From: Viscum album
Taxonomy: Eukaryota > Streptophyta > Magnoliopsida > Santalales > Viscaceae
Assembly: GCA_963277665.1 (NCBI GenBank)
Contig: OY728165.1
Span: forward strand, 1,150,130,050-1,150,194,049
Length of the DNA stretch: 64,000 bases
Reading direction: 5' to 3'
Shown here: piece after piece, positions 37,401 to 51,404 of the stretch
How the letters are laid out: the number at the start of each line of letters is the position of its first letter
How positions within the stretch are numbered: position 1 is the first letter of the stretch
Made by a program: the position numbers and the translations under genes
Notes under the pieces: generated by a model
Told to the model about the DNA's origin: nothing
Databases searched by the model: none
The model's input: only the letters and a program-made list of their open reading frames with translations

Positions 37401-39115
37401 TAACTATTCACTCAAATTGTGGGGAACCCCTGTCTTTACTATGACATAAAAATTTCAACCCATGTCTCAAGGAAACCTCAAAAACAAGAAAATTGATTTT
37501 CTAGGATTTTAAATAATCTTACTAATGACACATAGGTAATTTCATTTCTGACCACCATTAAAAACTTTCATCCCCAAATCGACAAAGAGTCTGATTGAAA
37601 TACTGAAACCAGTTATCCTTGTTCATTTCATATTGATTATGATTACCCATAAGTGATCCAACTCTATTAAAAGTTAGTAAAACATTCATGTTAGATCTCC
37701 CTTTCCCTATAAAAATCTTATAAAATAACTCAACAAGAACCACTCTTCCACTACTACCCATGACACTTGAGTAAATAAATTCATTCTCAATGTATCTAAA
37801 ACAACATTTCCATTACCTTAGGCATAATTAATATCAATTATAATGACCTTATTTTACTACACACATCTTCTATATCAAATGTTTAGACTTTGTAGGTGAA
37901 AATTACTTCAATATATTTTGTTAGAATAATCCATAATCTTATCTATAAATAGGATTTCATATATTGTAATAAATGAAAGAATCACTATAACAATCTCATA
38001 ATCCTAAGTGGAATATTTATTATCATGGTAGATTGATGATAAAAATCCATAATCTACTACTATTATCCCCAACATCAAAACACCACTGAATCATATACGT
38101 ATGGAATCAGTGTCAATGTCATAACAACTCAATGGTTTTGAATGAATAAAGAAAGGAGATTAATCCAAACTCATATTTATCTCTTCAATGTATTTAAGTA
38201 AATAAATTATCCATATAATATCAATAAATGTATGAGGAAAATATATCACAAGGTATGAATTCTTTGAATAGTACAGAATAATAAAACTATAATAATTACC
38301 TTTTCATAGATTTCGGCCTATCTATGACACATTTCTATAACCATCTCAGGACTGCTCTGCTTGAATTTTTTTAGGGTATTCAATGAATCCCTTTATAGAA
38401 ATTACATATCCATTTAATTTTAACTCACAAATCTATAACAATCATTAGGATATATTTCTATAAATATGATTTTTTTGGATTTAGGGGATGACATATAAAT
38501 TCATAGTAAAATGAGGATTTGATGTTGAAAAAATAATAATATAATTAATAAAGGAAACAATAATGGAATCCATGAAAGGATGAATGATTCATTTAATAAA
38601 CACCATAAACACTACCTGAGAATTAGTAATGATAAATTTTATAGCAAAATATACATATTTTTTATATCTTCACCTGAAATCAATATTAGGAATATCTTCT
38701 TCTAGGACGCATAGTAGGTGGGAAATATATCTCATATCCGTTTTTATAAACCACTAAGACCCCTTTAGTAGATAAGAAAATGAAATCATTCCTAGGTATG
38801 ATATATTTGTTCTACATAGTCACTTTGTTGAGTTTTTTATAATAAAAATATTGTTAGAGACTCCCATACACCATCATTAAAAAGGGAAATGGTGATTCCC
38901 ATAGTGAAATTAATGCATGAATTTATCTATACACTAATGATACTTATCATGATCCTTTAATTCATTCAAGTTAGCATGTTCTATATAGTACAAAAGTATA
39001 GAAATCAGTATTGTCAATAAAAATAATTTAATAGTGAACTAAACAGGTTTAAGGATTGGTAACTTGTAGAAATCATTTGGAAAATATTTTGTGATACTTA
39101 AACACCATATAAGAG
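34495..39115. other. Anonymous AT-rich DNA, no gene recognised
   Basis: About 4.6 kb with no protein domain I can identify. Near 35412 ACCATAAATAGCCAATCAC, followed by a C/A-rich leader-like stretch, resembles the TATA region of the element A LTR, so part of it may be an old LTR. At 37919, TGTTAGAATAATCC followed by CTATAAATAGG resembles the start and TATA region of a small copia LTR, with no clear end. The short minus-strand frames (36607-36912, 37558-37761) are unconvincing. Confidence 0.45.
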
Positions 39116-40830
39116 TGTAATACCTTGGGGTTTTATGACATATAATTCGATTTAATTATATTTTAAGGTCATTTATATCTTCTGATACATGCATACCTAA
39201 TTATAAATAAAGCATAATATAGTACATTCTCTAATAATAGAAATTAACATTGGTGATCTCATATAATTAAAAAAAATTAAAGTATATTTGAATTGTTGAG
39301 ATATTCAAAATATTTAGATACTCATTTTTAATGAATTTTTATGATTTCAAAAATATTTGTCTATGAAAATGGGTTTTATTGGTTTTTTGAGAAAATAATA
39401 TTAATTTTTGTATCCATATTTAGAAAATGAATTTGAAATAATGATATTCAATTCTTAAATAATTATTTAGAAATTTTATTAAAGTGAATATTTGGGGATT
39501 TTTTAAAAATATGTTTTTCAATAAATAGTAAAAATAAGAAATTATATTTAATATTATATCATTATTTCAATAAATAAATATTTACAATTATTTTTACAAT
39601 TTTCTAATTTAAAATTATTTCTCTTATTTTATCAATAGTACAATTTTATTTATTTTAATAATTTTTTTTGTGGAATTTGGTATAAAAATATGTTTATACA
39701 TGAAAGGAATTTTTGAGAAAAATTAATTTCTATTGGATTTTTTATTTTAATATGATTTTTTTTGAATTTATAGAAATTAAATCATTAAATAATGAATATA
39801 TATTTTGAATTAGGAAGTCTAGATATTTGATACATTTTTATTTTATTTTTGTTCATTATAAATAGTGGTCATAGTAATTTTTATTACCATAAAAGAGAAA
39901 AATTTGTTAATTAAGGTCAAAATTATTATGACAAGGTATATAAATGTAAAATAACATTTCCTTTCTTATAGAATATATCTATATTTTTTTATTAAAATAA
40001 TAGTTTGAATAAAATGGATTTCTATTTCCATTTTCCTTTCATTTTGTCATTTATCATATTTACATTTAAAATAAAAAAAATCAATGTATTTCCTTTAATA
40101 TCTACAATATATTTTAATAAGGTAACAAGAAGTTGTGTTTAGTAATTATTTTTTATTTAAAATATTATTCAATTTTGGTTTATCATAATGTTTTCTTTTC
40201 TTATTTCTTGAGTAATTACCCTAAAAATTTACACAACGCCAATAGAATATTTATTCAATTTATAGAAAAATTAAGACATTTATAAAAATACTAAAAGAAA
40301 TATTTTTTTAATAATTAATAATCACTATGTATTTTTTATTTTAATATAATATATTATATATTTGTAAAATTGTGTATTCAAATTTTAAATATTTCATGTT
40401 CTATTCAATGTAATTATTATTTGACTACTAATAAAATTACCATAAATAATTTATTATGAATAATTAAATTTTATTAAATTATTTAAAATTAATAAAAAAA
40501 CATGAAATAGGACTAGTATGTTGATAAATAGACAAATTTATCATCTCATTTCAATATATATTCCATTTAAACATAATTATAAAATTATAACCCAGTAATT
40601 GGGGAAATAAAATTGCCAGGTTTAAGGTTAAAATAGGTAAACTAGGGCATTAAAATAAATGATATGGTTTAGATCAATATTAAAACCAATTAAAGTTTTG
40701 TATTTTCTTGGTATTTTAATCATATCTAACATTATATTTAAATATCTTTCCACATATTAGAATTTTTTCATGAGAATGTATTTTTATAATATAATCCTTT
40801 AAATAATTCAAGGAGTGTGCCTCTCCTTAG

Positions 40831-40840
40831 ATATAAAAGT
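40831..40840 (+). promoter_or_regulatory. TATA box of element B LTR
   Basis: ATATAAAAGT preceded by TGTGCCTCTCCTTAG, the same context as GGTGCCCCTCTCC...TTATAAAAGG in element E. Confidence 0.5.
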
Positions 40841-41170
40841 GCACATTTTATCATCTCTTAATTATAATTTTTTAACACTCTAGATGAAAAAATACCTTCA
40901 ATATTAACATTATATATTACTTCTCCACATCATATTACATCTATTCATTCTTAAAAAAACATCCATTCAATTATTAAGGTGTAATTAAAATAATGTTTCT
41001 CAACAAATAGATCCAACTCTTAACCATCAATTTTCATATTCTCATTTAATTACCTATTAAAAAATAAAATTTATTCTAAAATAATTACTTTTTTATATTC
41101 AATATGATGAATTTATAAAATGAGAATGTAACGACCATTATCAACCTTCATATAAAATTTTATAAAATGA

Positions 41171-41220
41171 TATTGTCGCGTGAAAATATGTGTTAACTAC
41201 CACCTCAGTGGAGTGATATG
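41171..41220 (+). repeat. Decayed hairpin unit in element B LTR (about 350 bases after TATA)
   Basis: TTGTCGCGTGAAAATATGTG...CTACCACCTCAGTGGAGTGA aligns with the reverse complement of hairpin 2 or 3 of E. The spacing from the TATA box matches unit 3. Confidence 0.5.
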
Positions 41221-41357
41221 TTTCATTTTGTCATTTCCTTTTTACAATGATTGAAATAAGGATATATTTGAAAAATATGTAATATATATATTATAAAAAA
41301 ATAATTAAATGGTTAATTATTATTTTATATTATTCCATAACATTCATTAGATAGTGA

Positions 41358-41418
41358 AAAAAAAACTTTCATGCATACGTATGTACTAACATCTCCATAA
41401 ATAGTGTAATTTGTTTTT
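41358..41418 (+). repeat. Decayed hairpin unit 1-like in element B LTR
   Basis: TTTCATGCATACGTATGTAC followed by TAACATCTCCATAAATAGTG. This is the reverse complement of E hairpin 1 (TTCATGCGTACGTACGGAC then TACCGTCTCCATGAACGGTG) with mostly CpG-type decay. Confidence 0.65.
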
Positions 41419-42589
41419 TAATATTTGAATTTTATGGTAGAAAATATATATACAATAAATATATGTGATATTTGTAAAATTATTAACATTTTGAACATGT
41501 TGTAAGCATTATTGATGTAAATTTATCAGGTCATTCAACCTGAATGATACCTAAAAAACAAATCAATTATCACTAGAAGAATTGAATTTAATTAATAATA
41601 TTTAATAAATGGCATATAGGATGTCATAATTAAACAAAACATGTTAATTTATATATATATGTAGTAGTTCTATAATGAATAAATACTTATTATATATGAT
41701 TTTTTTAAATTGTATTAATATATACAAGACTGAATGTAATGATTTTACATCTAAATCCAATTTTATTCTAGATTTTGAATGCTTTAATTTCCATTGAGAA
41801 CATTATAAGATATAAATATATTGAATCACTTTATTTTTATTTATTTATACGAAATAATTTTTTTCCTTTTATTATCCATACTTTAAATACTCAATACAGA
41901 AAATAAATGTTTTGAATGAAAATAATCTATATTTTATTATTTATTCAGAATTATTATTATAATATCTATATTTTTTAAATAATATTTTAAGGAATCTTTG
42001 AAAAATTAACCTATTATTTTTTATTTATTTTTAAACATTTCTGAATTTTTTAAAAATGGTTTCGATGGAACCCACTTGTCAATTTTTTAATGATGTGAAT
42101 TTGAATTTGTTAAAGAAAATGTAAATAGAATCATTGTTTTAACATAGATGACATGGAAGGTATTGAAAACTATTATAGATAATAAATTCATTGAAAATAC
42201 CACTAAAATATTCTATTTTTATTTTAAAATAATTTGTTTTCCAAAATATTATTTTGATTTTTATATTTTAAAATTGAAATGATATTTTCCTCGTGAATAA
42301 TTCCAAATATATTTTAAATGTTTTTTCAATTATGTTCAAATGAATTGATGTTAATAATTATTTATGGGGATTATGATCAAATGATAATATCGTTATTATT
42401 TATCTAAATTTTTTATTATTATGGTGATGATATGTTTTTGAAACCTATTTATTATCTATAGGATATAATAAGAAATTTTTTTAAAACATTTTGATAGCTT
42501 CTTTATCTTCCTAGGTTATGATATATTGATTTTTCGAATGTTTTATGATATTTCAGAATAGATATGTATGGTCTTAATTTTTTTTAAAT

Positions 42590-42900
42590 GGTTCGGGCTG
42601 AAGCCTCATTTATTATTAAATAAAAGAAGAGTCCTCTTTTAACTTCGTAAAGGGAGACCCATTACATTGCCTGAAGGCCTGGTGGACATTTATCCCATTA
42701 CATGGCTCATATGCTGAAATTTTTGGCCCAAGGCCCATTCTATGAATATTACTGCTACAGTACCCACCGATACTGTACCGCACAGTACCTGCCACTACTA
42801 CAGTGACCTTACACCACTATAGTTCATGTTGTTTATATAGTGCTTGTTGCTGCTACAATACTACTACAGTAACCTTCTCCCCATGGGTTTTGAACCCCCA
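42590..42900. other. GC-richer block with CTACAGTA/TACTGTA motifs
   Basis: A roughly 300-bp block inside the B LTR that is much richer in G+C than its surroundings. It contains CTACAGTACCC, GATACTGTACC, CACAGTACC, CTACAGTGACC and CTACAGTAACC, several as inverted pairs (TACAGTA and TACTGTA). I find no counterpart in the D or E LTR, so it may be an insertion. Its origin is unknown. Confidence 0.5.
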
Positions 42901-43734
42901 TTTTTCATGTATCATAATGTGGTGTATAATACAATATGGGTGGTACAAAAAAATTATATTTCTCTAAAACACATTGGATAATTCATTAAATATCATAATA
43001 TAATTTGGTTAAATAAGTTGAAATGCATAATCCAATATGGTTAATATGTCCATGGGCTCTATAAACTATGGGAAACTAGCCTATGTGCTTATTAAACTAT
43101 GTGAAATGGGTCCTGATGATTGAACCTTTTTTATATATGAAAATGGTGTTGATTCCTGATACAATTTGATTTCATGGTCTCGTAGTTTACCATAATATAT
43201 GAAATGGTTTATATAATTATGAATGTGAACCAAAATTTTGATTTTTTTTCATTATTATTTCATAAACTATTATTTCATGATTTATATATCATGATTTATC
43301 ACAATTTTTTTCATTTCCTATGAAATTGTAATTTTTTTTCAATGAATCATTTCATAAATCTATGACAGGTTGGGTATAAACTTCATAAGTTATGGTCAGG
43401 GTCTCATACCCATATACTTATCTTATACTTTCATATGATCAGCTATTTATATTTCCCATGATTTCCCTTATAGAGCATATGATCTCACGTTTTCTTATGT
43501 TTCATTTCCCAGTGTTATGAAGGAAGGTATTAAAATCATTATGTATATGAAGAATAATAAATTGGAAGATCATTGTGGGATATCTTTAATGAACATCCAT
43601 GAAATAAAAATATTATTTATTTATTCTATAAAGGCAATAATACTTTTTTGGTATGGTTTGGATTGTTATGTTATTTGTAGAAAATTCATCTGATAATATA
43701 TAATATTTATATTGTAAAATTTGGAGTACCTATA

Positions 43735-46700
43735 TTTGGTATCCAAGTTAGGTATAATTAATAGCTAGATAATTGAATGAGAAAATATTAGCTATTACCA
43801 TGGTGACGAGCCTATATGTAATATAGCATCAAAAAAATATGGTGTTGGAGAGATTTTTTGTTTTCCCTAGAAATACATCCCTATAAAAATACAACACATA
43901 CACTTTGTATTTTGAATATATGTAACTAGGTGCTATAACCTCAAAATGGTTGGTCGAGAGTACCTCAACCAACATTCCAGTTCATGGTGAATGGTTCCTT
44001 GCTATGAACCTGAAATGAATCTCTCTAGGTATATTCTTAGGTTAATTCATATTTCCTTTACAAACCCTTATGTTGTTTTTTAATAATTTATATTGTGAAT
44101 CACCTAAGGTTCCTTACATTTAAAATTATATGTCATTATTTTTACTCCATAAAAATGATTTATCATTATTATTTAACATCCAAATATGATTTTATTTTAC
44201 ACAAATTATTTTATTTAGTTTTAGACTAATATATTTGACTTTAATGAATCATATTAATATGGAATGTGGTGATTAATTAAATGTTTTTCCTTATAGGAAA
44301 CCAAATATTATTGGAACTGGAATGAAATATCTCATTTCAATTCCTATGAATCATTAAATAAAATTTAATCATTCTAGGATTACAAAAGCGAAAAAAGGTT
44401 AAAATGTTTTCATGAGTCTTTATAAGGATATGTCAACCATCTACAAGTGGGTCTTCTAGTCCCCTAGTTTCCAACTAATGGACCAACACTATTGAGAAAA
44501 AAAATCATTTTCCTATGTTCTTAAAAGGTTAAATTTATTACTAGGTGTTTATCATTTTGATGGTTATATAGATAGATGGTTGAATATTATTAAGAATTAC
44601 AGTATAAGGGATGAAATTAATACCCTATAATGGGATGAATTTATTAGGATATTTCTTGGTAAAAAAATCCATTACATTCAATATAAAAATATTGGGAAGG
44701 AAATCCTTGCGAATATGTTTATGTATAATCAATCCATTATACCTAAGAATAAATTTATAAAAGTAAATCATGATATGATTATGGTTTTCTAGCATCAATG
44801 AAATTCATTGAATATATGGTTCTATAAAACCGACTCTTGAGAGGGAATTATCTGTAATAGATTTTATTAACTCTGAATAAATCGATCAATGTTCACTAAA
44901 GATAGAAATAGAAATATACATTCAAAACATAATCATTGTTTTTATATGAACAAGATGATATTGAATCTTAAAAACTAGAAAAAAATATGTTTTATAAAAA
45001 AATTCCAATACATTATATTCCAAAAGACTAGGAATAAGATAAAAGAAACTATTTAGAATAGAAATATTATTTTTGTTATCTGTGGAATGGATGGTCAAAA
45101 TACCATGATTTTCAAGAGGTGATGAATATGGTTGTCAATGTAATATGTTAAAATAATATAATAATATATTCACACCCCCAACACAATTCATCAAATGTAA
45201 TTATTTTGGAAATTAAATATTCTAGTTTATGATTACAAGTATTTAGGATGTTACCATCATCAATAACTGGTTAAATCCATAGAAAAAAGGAAATATCATA
45301 TGATCAATACTATTGAATTTTTTAATGAGAATGATATGGTGAAAGGTAGACTTATCATCCACTCTAGAACCACAAATTTCTTCTTTGATTCTATATCATA
45401 AAACAAATATATATATATATATATAATGAATTATCAATGTGTATAAAATTTCCAAATTAATCATTTGATGATAAGTTAGTAGTGGAATCTATTAATAGTA
45501 TGATGGTTTCATATCAAGTCTATAGTTTCCCACTTATTGATGTTCATGGGAATTTGATTCATGAAAAAATTATGATTATACTTTTTTTTAATTTGATATA
45601 ATTCTCGGTATGGATTTTATTTTATTATATTAAATCCTTATACTTTTATAAGGAAGTAATGTCATGTTAAATATTCATAATTAACATACAATCATTTATT
45701 TTGTCACTGATGAATAAAAATTTATTAAGGGTATTAATTTGATTTTTTGGGTCTTAATTCCAATAAACAAAGGATATATAACTCATATGGTTGTGTAGAA
45801 TGGAAAATTGAGAATATCGATATCAAATTTGTGCTTTAAATTTCTCTATCAAAGAGTTACATAGTCTACCTCAAAATTTTGATCTTGAATTTTTAATTGA
45901 ACTTATTCTTGGTGCTACACATATTTTAATGAAATGGATAAGAATTTCACATGTTTTAAATCCATAATTGAAAAATAAATTATAATATAATCATGATAAA
46001 AGATTAATATTTTCTAGTGCATCACCAATGGGATAACTTGTCCCTCTTCATACAAAGAATAATGGGGAAATGTGTATTTTCATTATTTATTAGGAACGTA
46101 ACAAGATCATTATTAGGAATAAGTATCATATTCCCCATATTATTTATTCATTCAATAAATTATGAGAATATAAATATGTAACCAATATATATCATTGAAT
46201 TATATACAATCTATTAAGGATCAAAAGTGAATATATAACCGATAAATCATTTTATAAAAGGTGAAGACCCTATTAATTTATATTTATTCATTTTGGTGTT
46301 ACTAAATCACCTAGTATCTTCATGAATTTAATGAGTGGATTCATTATATATGAACTTCATCAGTTTGGGGTATTCCTTATAGACAATATTGTTTTATTCA
46401 ATATAAATAAAATATGATTAAGATTATTTAAGAATAGTAATGATGAACCTTCAGAAGGATAACAAGTATGAATAATTTATGGGGTGATATGTTTTGCTAA
46501 AAAAAATAATTAGTCAGTTATATAATCTAATGTAATGGTATATAGGTGAATCTTTCATTGATGGATGTAATTATGTAATGGAATAGAAAAACCATAGTTA
46601 CTGAGATCTATAGTTTTATTGGATTTTCTAGATATTGTTTAATTTATATGTTATTTTTCTCCCAATGAACTACATTTTATAGAAAAGGTTTTCTATTATT

Positions 46701-47117
46701 GTGGATTGAAATATTTTAATATAATTCAATGGAAATGAAATGAATGTTGCATAGTGAACCTATTTTCACATTATTCTACAGTGTGGAAGGGTTTTGATAT
46801 TTGGAGATGCATCAAATATGGTACTTGGATGTGTCATCATGAAGTATGATATAACAATATCCTTTAATCAAGAAAATATATGCTTCTTGAGAATAATCAC
46901 CCACCTTTCCAATTGGGTTTGGAAAAAGTAATTTTAGCGCTAATTATTTAAGGGAAATATCCTTACGGTTATTGATGTTACATATATACTCATTATAAAA
47001 GTTTTAATAATATATTCACTCATATACTATTTGAATATGCACTAGATAAATGGTTGGAATTGATTAATGATTATGAAAAATCTAAAAATTGACCACCCTA
47101 GGAAGGTAAAAATGGTT
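43735..47117 (+). pseudogene. Gag-pol relic of element B, cut within RNase H
   Basis: The primer-site relic TGGTATCCAAG (43737-43747) is followed by leader. A gag trace (WDEFIRIFLG near 44630) and a protease relic (KGRLIIHSRTTNFFFDS near 45341) come next. Reverse transcriptase spans about 45870-46430: PQNFDLEFLIELILGA, RNKYHIPHI, HFGVTKSPSIFMNLM, and the catalytic box as FLIDNIV, so the second Asp is Asn. RNase H is at about 46780-47117 (FGDASNMVLGCVIMKYD, then WLELINDYEKSKN and EGK). The reading stops where the tail of RNase H is expected, exactly where the LTR of element A begins. The rest of pol would lie beyond the nested elements. This relic shows the D/E family once had autonomous coding members. 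Confidence 0.75.
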
Positions 47118-50100
47118 TATAACACCCAATGGTTTTATGGTATATATCTTGTTAAATAAATTTAATTCATTCAATAGTTCACATTACACAAATGAACAGT
47201 GATATACAATTAAATTGTCACTTGACCACTCGAATAGTAATGTGACCACTAAGAATAATAATCTGACCAATAGAATAATAACCTTAAATATGAAATTATA
47301 AATAAAATACAGGTATATTATGAATGAAAATACAATATATATCTATATCATTGAATAACTAATAAATGTATTAAAAATGATTAATTAAGTGTATATATTT
47401 TTTTGAAATGAAAATTTATAATTTGTATTTTATTATTAATATATTAATTTTAGACATTATTTTTGATAAAATATATTCAGAAAATAATATTTTATTATAT
47501 TATTATTATATAATTGTTTTATGAGTCCATAATTAATTTATCAAAGTGTCATAAAATCTGATATAATTTTAAAATTGGTATCTTTTGAAGAAATGTGTAT
47601 TTTGTAAAAAAATTAAATTTCAAATATTTATAAAATTATTTTAAAAATGGAGTCCATATTTTAATTCTAAAGGTTGAATAATTTTTAGTTTGATTTTTCT
47701 GTATTTCTATAAAATAGATGAATTCTTCGTGAATGATTAAATATAATAAATTACAGTGTATGCTAAATATAAGAATTATTTTGTCAGGGATGTTTTATGG
47801 CTGATGTAAACATAATTGGTTCAATCTCACATACACTAGTAAATTTATTTACTCACAATAATAAAAACTATTTAAATTATTGGTCTAAAAAAACTAATGA
47901 TTAAAAAATAAGAAAAACCCATTTCATTCACTATAAATACCACTGATCACCATCCCTTCACATGACACATTATAGGCCTTTAAGTTTATCCAATCTCATC
48001 CCAATAATAATCCCAATTTTATCCCTTAAATCAATGATCATTTGATCAAACAAAAAGTCCAATCCTAGGCCCCTTAAATATGTTCTCTATAAAAAGAATT
48101 CAAGAGTAAAAATCCTCTTTTTTTCCTTTATTTCTCTTTTCAATTTCCGTTTTTTTCTTATCCTTCCCTGTCATAGCCTATCAAAAGGAAAAAAAGCTCA
48201 TGTATAATAAATATAATTTAATTTTATAACATTAATGTTATATTAATCAAAAATTCTATTACCCACTAATTATATGATAAAAAAATCAAAACATCATCTT
48301 TGACGTGTCGATTTAACACCTTCATGGGCGATGTGTTTTTTTAAATGCCTTCAACTCTGGTCATAAAACCATTATTATTACTAATTAAGATGTTATTATA
48401 CATAAAATATGTAATATAATTCCCTATAACTATTATATATAAATAATTTTAATTAATTAAATAAAATTAGTGCATGATGATAAAAAAACAAATTAATATT
48501 ATATATCCTTATAATTAACGTATTATCTAATGAATTATCCTAATATTTGGAAAAAAGAAATATATGTGACCATTTAATTATCTACACATTTATTAATAAC
48601 ATATAATTTTAATATTGAATAACTATTCCCATTTTACATGATCATTCATACATGTGTATAAGTGATCTAATAATCAATACCATAGATTCAAACACTTCAG
48701 AATGATGCAATTGAATATGTTAACTAGTCAAAAAAGAAAAAAATTATTTTACAAAATTATTTTAAACTAAATAAATTTTTGATAGGTTTGGAATTAAATT
48801 ATTAATTAATATAATTTTATTATCTAGTATATGAACTACAGTTGTAGAACACTTTCGAAAATAATGTAAGGGATTATCCCCGTATCTCCATATATCTTTC
48901 ATGTTATGATTTATATCTTTTAACCACAATTTAATTCTTAATTATATTATCCAATCCTCATAAATTCCATTTTAATGTTCTAGAAATATGTACCTCGATC
49001 AATTATTATTTAATTTATTTTAATATAAAAGTTTTTAAGGTATCCTTTTCAATTCCTCAAGGTAACAAAGCCCGATTTAACATAACACCCAAATTTCTAA
49101 CCCATTCTCAAGTACACTAAATAAGCACTTTTATGCCACCAATATTATTATAAAATATTAATATTTTCAATGAAAATATATATTTGATCATTTCTAGTTT
49201 TTTTAAATAATTATGATGTTTTTTGTTATAAGGAATCTTTATGATTTTCCCATAATCCACACTAATGTGGGCCACTTCCAAAGTATATTGGCAAAAAAAT
49301 TTACATGGTTTTATTTTAGTTAGACATCATTTTTCATGATCTATAAATATATTTTACATTATTAATGTTCAAGTATGATTTAAATTCATACTCTCAGAGA
49401 CACCATTATGATATTCCCTTTGGTTATGCCTTATTCACCACTCTTACCTACTATGTGTCTTATGTATACTTCCCATTTATTTGAGGTTATAATTTATTGA
49501 ATATTTAAATAAATATCCTTATTTAATAAATAATAAATATGATTATTACCTTATAATTATATAACTTTTAAATATCTTATTTAATTTTATTGTTATTATG
49601 GTATTTAATCTATGTTTGATGAATGTTTTTGACATGTAATGATTGGTGGTCCACAATTATAGATATCCATCAATACATTGATATGTATAATGAAAGAAAT
49701 TAGTTAGTGAAAAACCATTCATGTTTGATTCCAAGAAGAATCATACGGGTCTTTACCTATGGACATAAACCCTCTTGACAAGATTTTGGTTCATGTTTTA
49801 GATTCACGAATACCAATAAATAATATTTTTCTTCATTCATCATTTTTATAATATATTACATGAATTTTTAACTATAAAAAATCTATAGATTCAGTTTCAT
49901 TCTCAATGTATTGATGTCATCCATTTTTTATATTATTTACATTATTATAATGATTATTCATTACTGATTGTACATAAATTATTTTTGTTTTATATAATCC
50001 TTAGTGATCATTTGTTCTCACCCATTTATTTTTTTCCATACCTAGGTTGTGAAGGTGAAATTTCTTAATAAGTGATATGAATCAGTTTATTTTCTTTTGT

Positions 50101-50262
50101 TATGTTATAAGTTTAATTAAAAATGTAATATGGTATCCATGTGTGTGTGTATTTCATCAAGACTTATAAACTGATTGATCCCTGGTGATGTGATCTCATG
50201 TATCTATACCATAATAAAAAAATGAAAAACAAATACTGGATACTAGGTTCAGGGTTGTTATA
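47118..50262 (+). repeat. 5' LTR of element A (gypsy)
   Basis: Starts TATAACACCCAATGG (consensus TGTAACACCC) directly after the broken RNase H of B and ends GGGTTGTTATA, from TTACA, before a primer site. It is 3145 bp. The start resembles the D/E/B LTRs, but the promoter-proximal part is shorter, so it is a related but distinct family. A possible hairpin-unit relic lies near 48296-48345, about 365 bases after the TATA box. Confidence 0.7.
47931..47938 (+). promoter_or_regulatory. TATA box of element A LTR
   Basis: TTCACTATAAATACCAC, a typical plant LTR core promoter, about 814 bp from the LTR start. Confidence 0.5.
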
Positions 50263-50264
50263 GT

Positions 50265-50275
50265 TGGTATCAAAT
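50265..50275 (+). other. Primer-binding site of element A
   Basis: TGGTATCAAAT, a decayed form of TGGTATCAGAG, two bases after the LTR end. Confidence 0.65.
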
Positions 50276-50399
50276 AATGTTTAGTAGAATACTTGGGAAC
50301 TAGATGTTAAATAAGCCTGAGAATTATAATAACTCCTTTTACTGAATTTTTCTCTCAACACTCATGATGATTAAGATAAAACATAGTGTGTTTCATTAT

Positions 50400-51310
50400 T
50401 TAGTGATGGTGCATAATGGGAGGGATAAAATACATAACCATGGACAATGTTGGTATTTACCTACTGATCAAGTCAATAGAGTTATTATTGGATATGAGTA
50501 GACCATAACTATATTCAGATGTCTTACTCGAGTTATTATGAATAACCATACTATAACTATAATGGATAGTTTTTGGTGGTAAAATCCCCTATCTATTAGT
50601 GGGACTACTAATCCAGCTGTATATGAGCATTGGATCATGTTCATTGAAAATATATTTCTAGATTTGAGAACCGATGAAATTTTGAAGGTAGTACATGCAG
50701 TATATTTTCAAAGGTCCATGAGGTTCAATATTCATCTTTGATCCTGAAAACTAAGAAGGAATATGAACGAGAAGACAATTAATGGATAACATTTAAAGAA
50801 ATATTTTGTGACAAATAGTCCCCTATTGATAAATAAGCTGAAATGAAGAAAAATTATATATCAAAAAATAGAAGAAGATTGTTCTGAGATGTATGAGGAT
50901 AAATTCACATGACTATCCAGGTATTATATAGATTACATATGTGATTTGGAAGAAAAGATTGATCATTTCTTTTAAATTCATAATCTAAGCTTCCGAAGGG
51001 AACATTCTTCTCATGAATTTTCAACATAGGATGAAATAGTATAAAGTTCCATCAAAATAGATAAGGAATTTTCTGGATCATATATTTTTAGTATAAATAA
51101 ATAGAATAATATGTTTTATGATAACAATGAAAAAATATAAGCATCAAAGAAGAATATAGGAATGAATAAATGTAAATTAAGCAAAAATAATTTAAGTAAC
51201 CATCCTATGAAAATTTTTAGAGGCATTTCAGTTTGTTATAAGAGTATAGAAAAAGGTCATAGATATAATTACTATTGGAGGAAGAAACCAATAAATTAAT
51301 TTTAATTCTT
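50400..51310 (+). pseudogene. Gag relic of element A
   Basis: Shifted-frame translation shows the Retrotrans_gag landmarks. These are NPAVYEHWIMFIENIFLDL near 50608 (usual form: P-A-EW---MEKIF), a WITFKEIFCDK-like segment near 50782 (usual WEEFK-LF-KY), and a trace of E-KFT-LSRY near 50900. A much-decayed zinc knuckle (VCYKSIEKGHRYNYY) lies near 51231. There are many stops. This was the coat/nucleocapsid part of the polyprotein. Confidence 0.65.
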
Positions 51311-51404
51311 AAACTAAAATTAACTTGATAATTATTCAAACTAATGTCCAAATATTCAGGGGAATATACCATAGAAGATGGAAAGTTGAGATGGAAATGA
51401 TTAT

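Larger units (their letters stand above)
39116..43734 (+). repeat. 5' LTR of element B (gypsy, D/E family)
   Basis: Starts TGTAATACCTTGGGGTTTTA, matching TGTAACGCCCCAAGATTTTA at the start of the E LTR read on the minus strand. It ends GGAGTACCTATA, matching GGGTCTCTACA, just before a primer site. The TATA region (GTGCCTCTCCTTAGATATAA near 40817) matches the E promoter region, and two hairpin-unit relics follow at about the expected spacing. Length is 4619 bp against 4215 in E; the GC-rich block near 42590-42900 may account for the excess. This places B in the same family as D and E but on the plus strand. Confidence 0.68.

Noticed and set aside
37919..38100. Small solo copia LTR
   Set aside because: TGTTAGAAT start and CTATAAATAGG are suggestive, but no matching end or target duplication was found.
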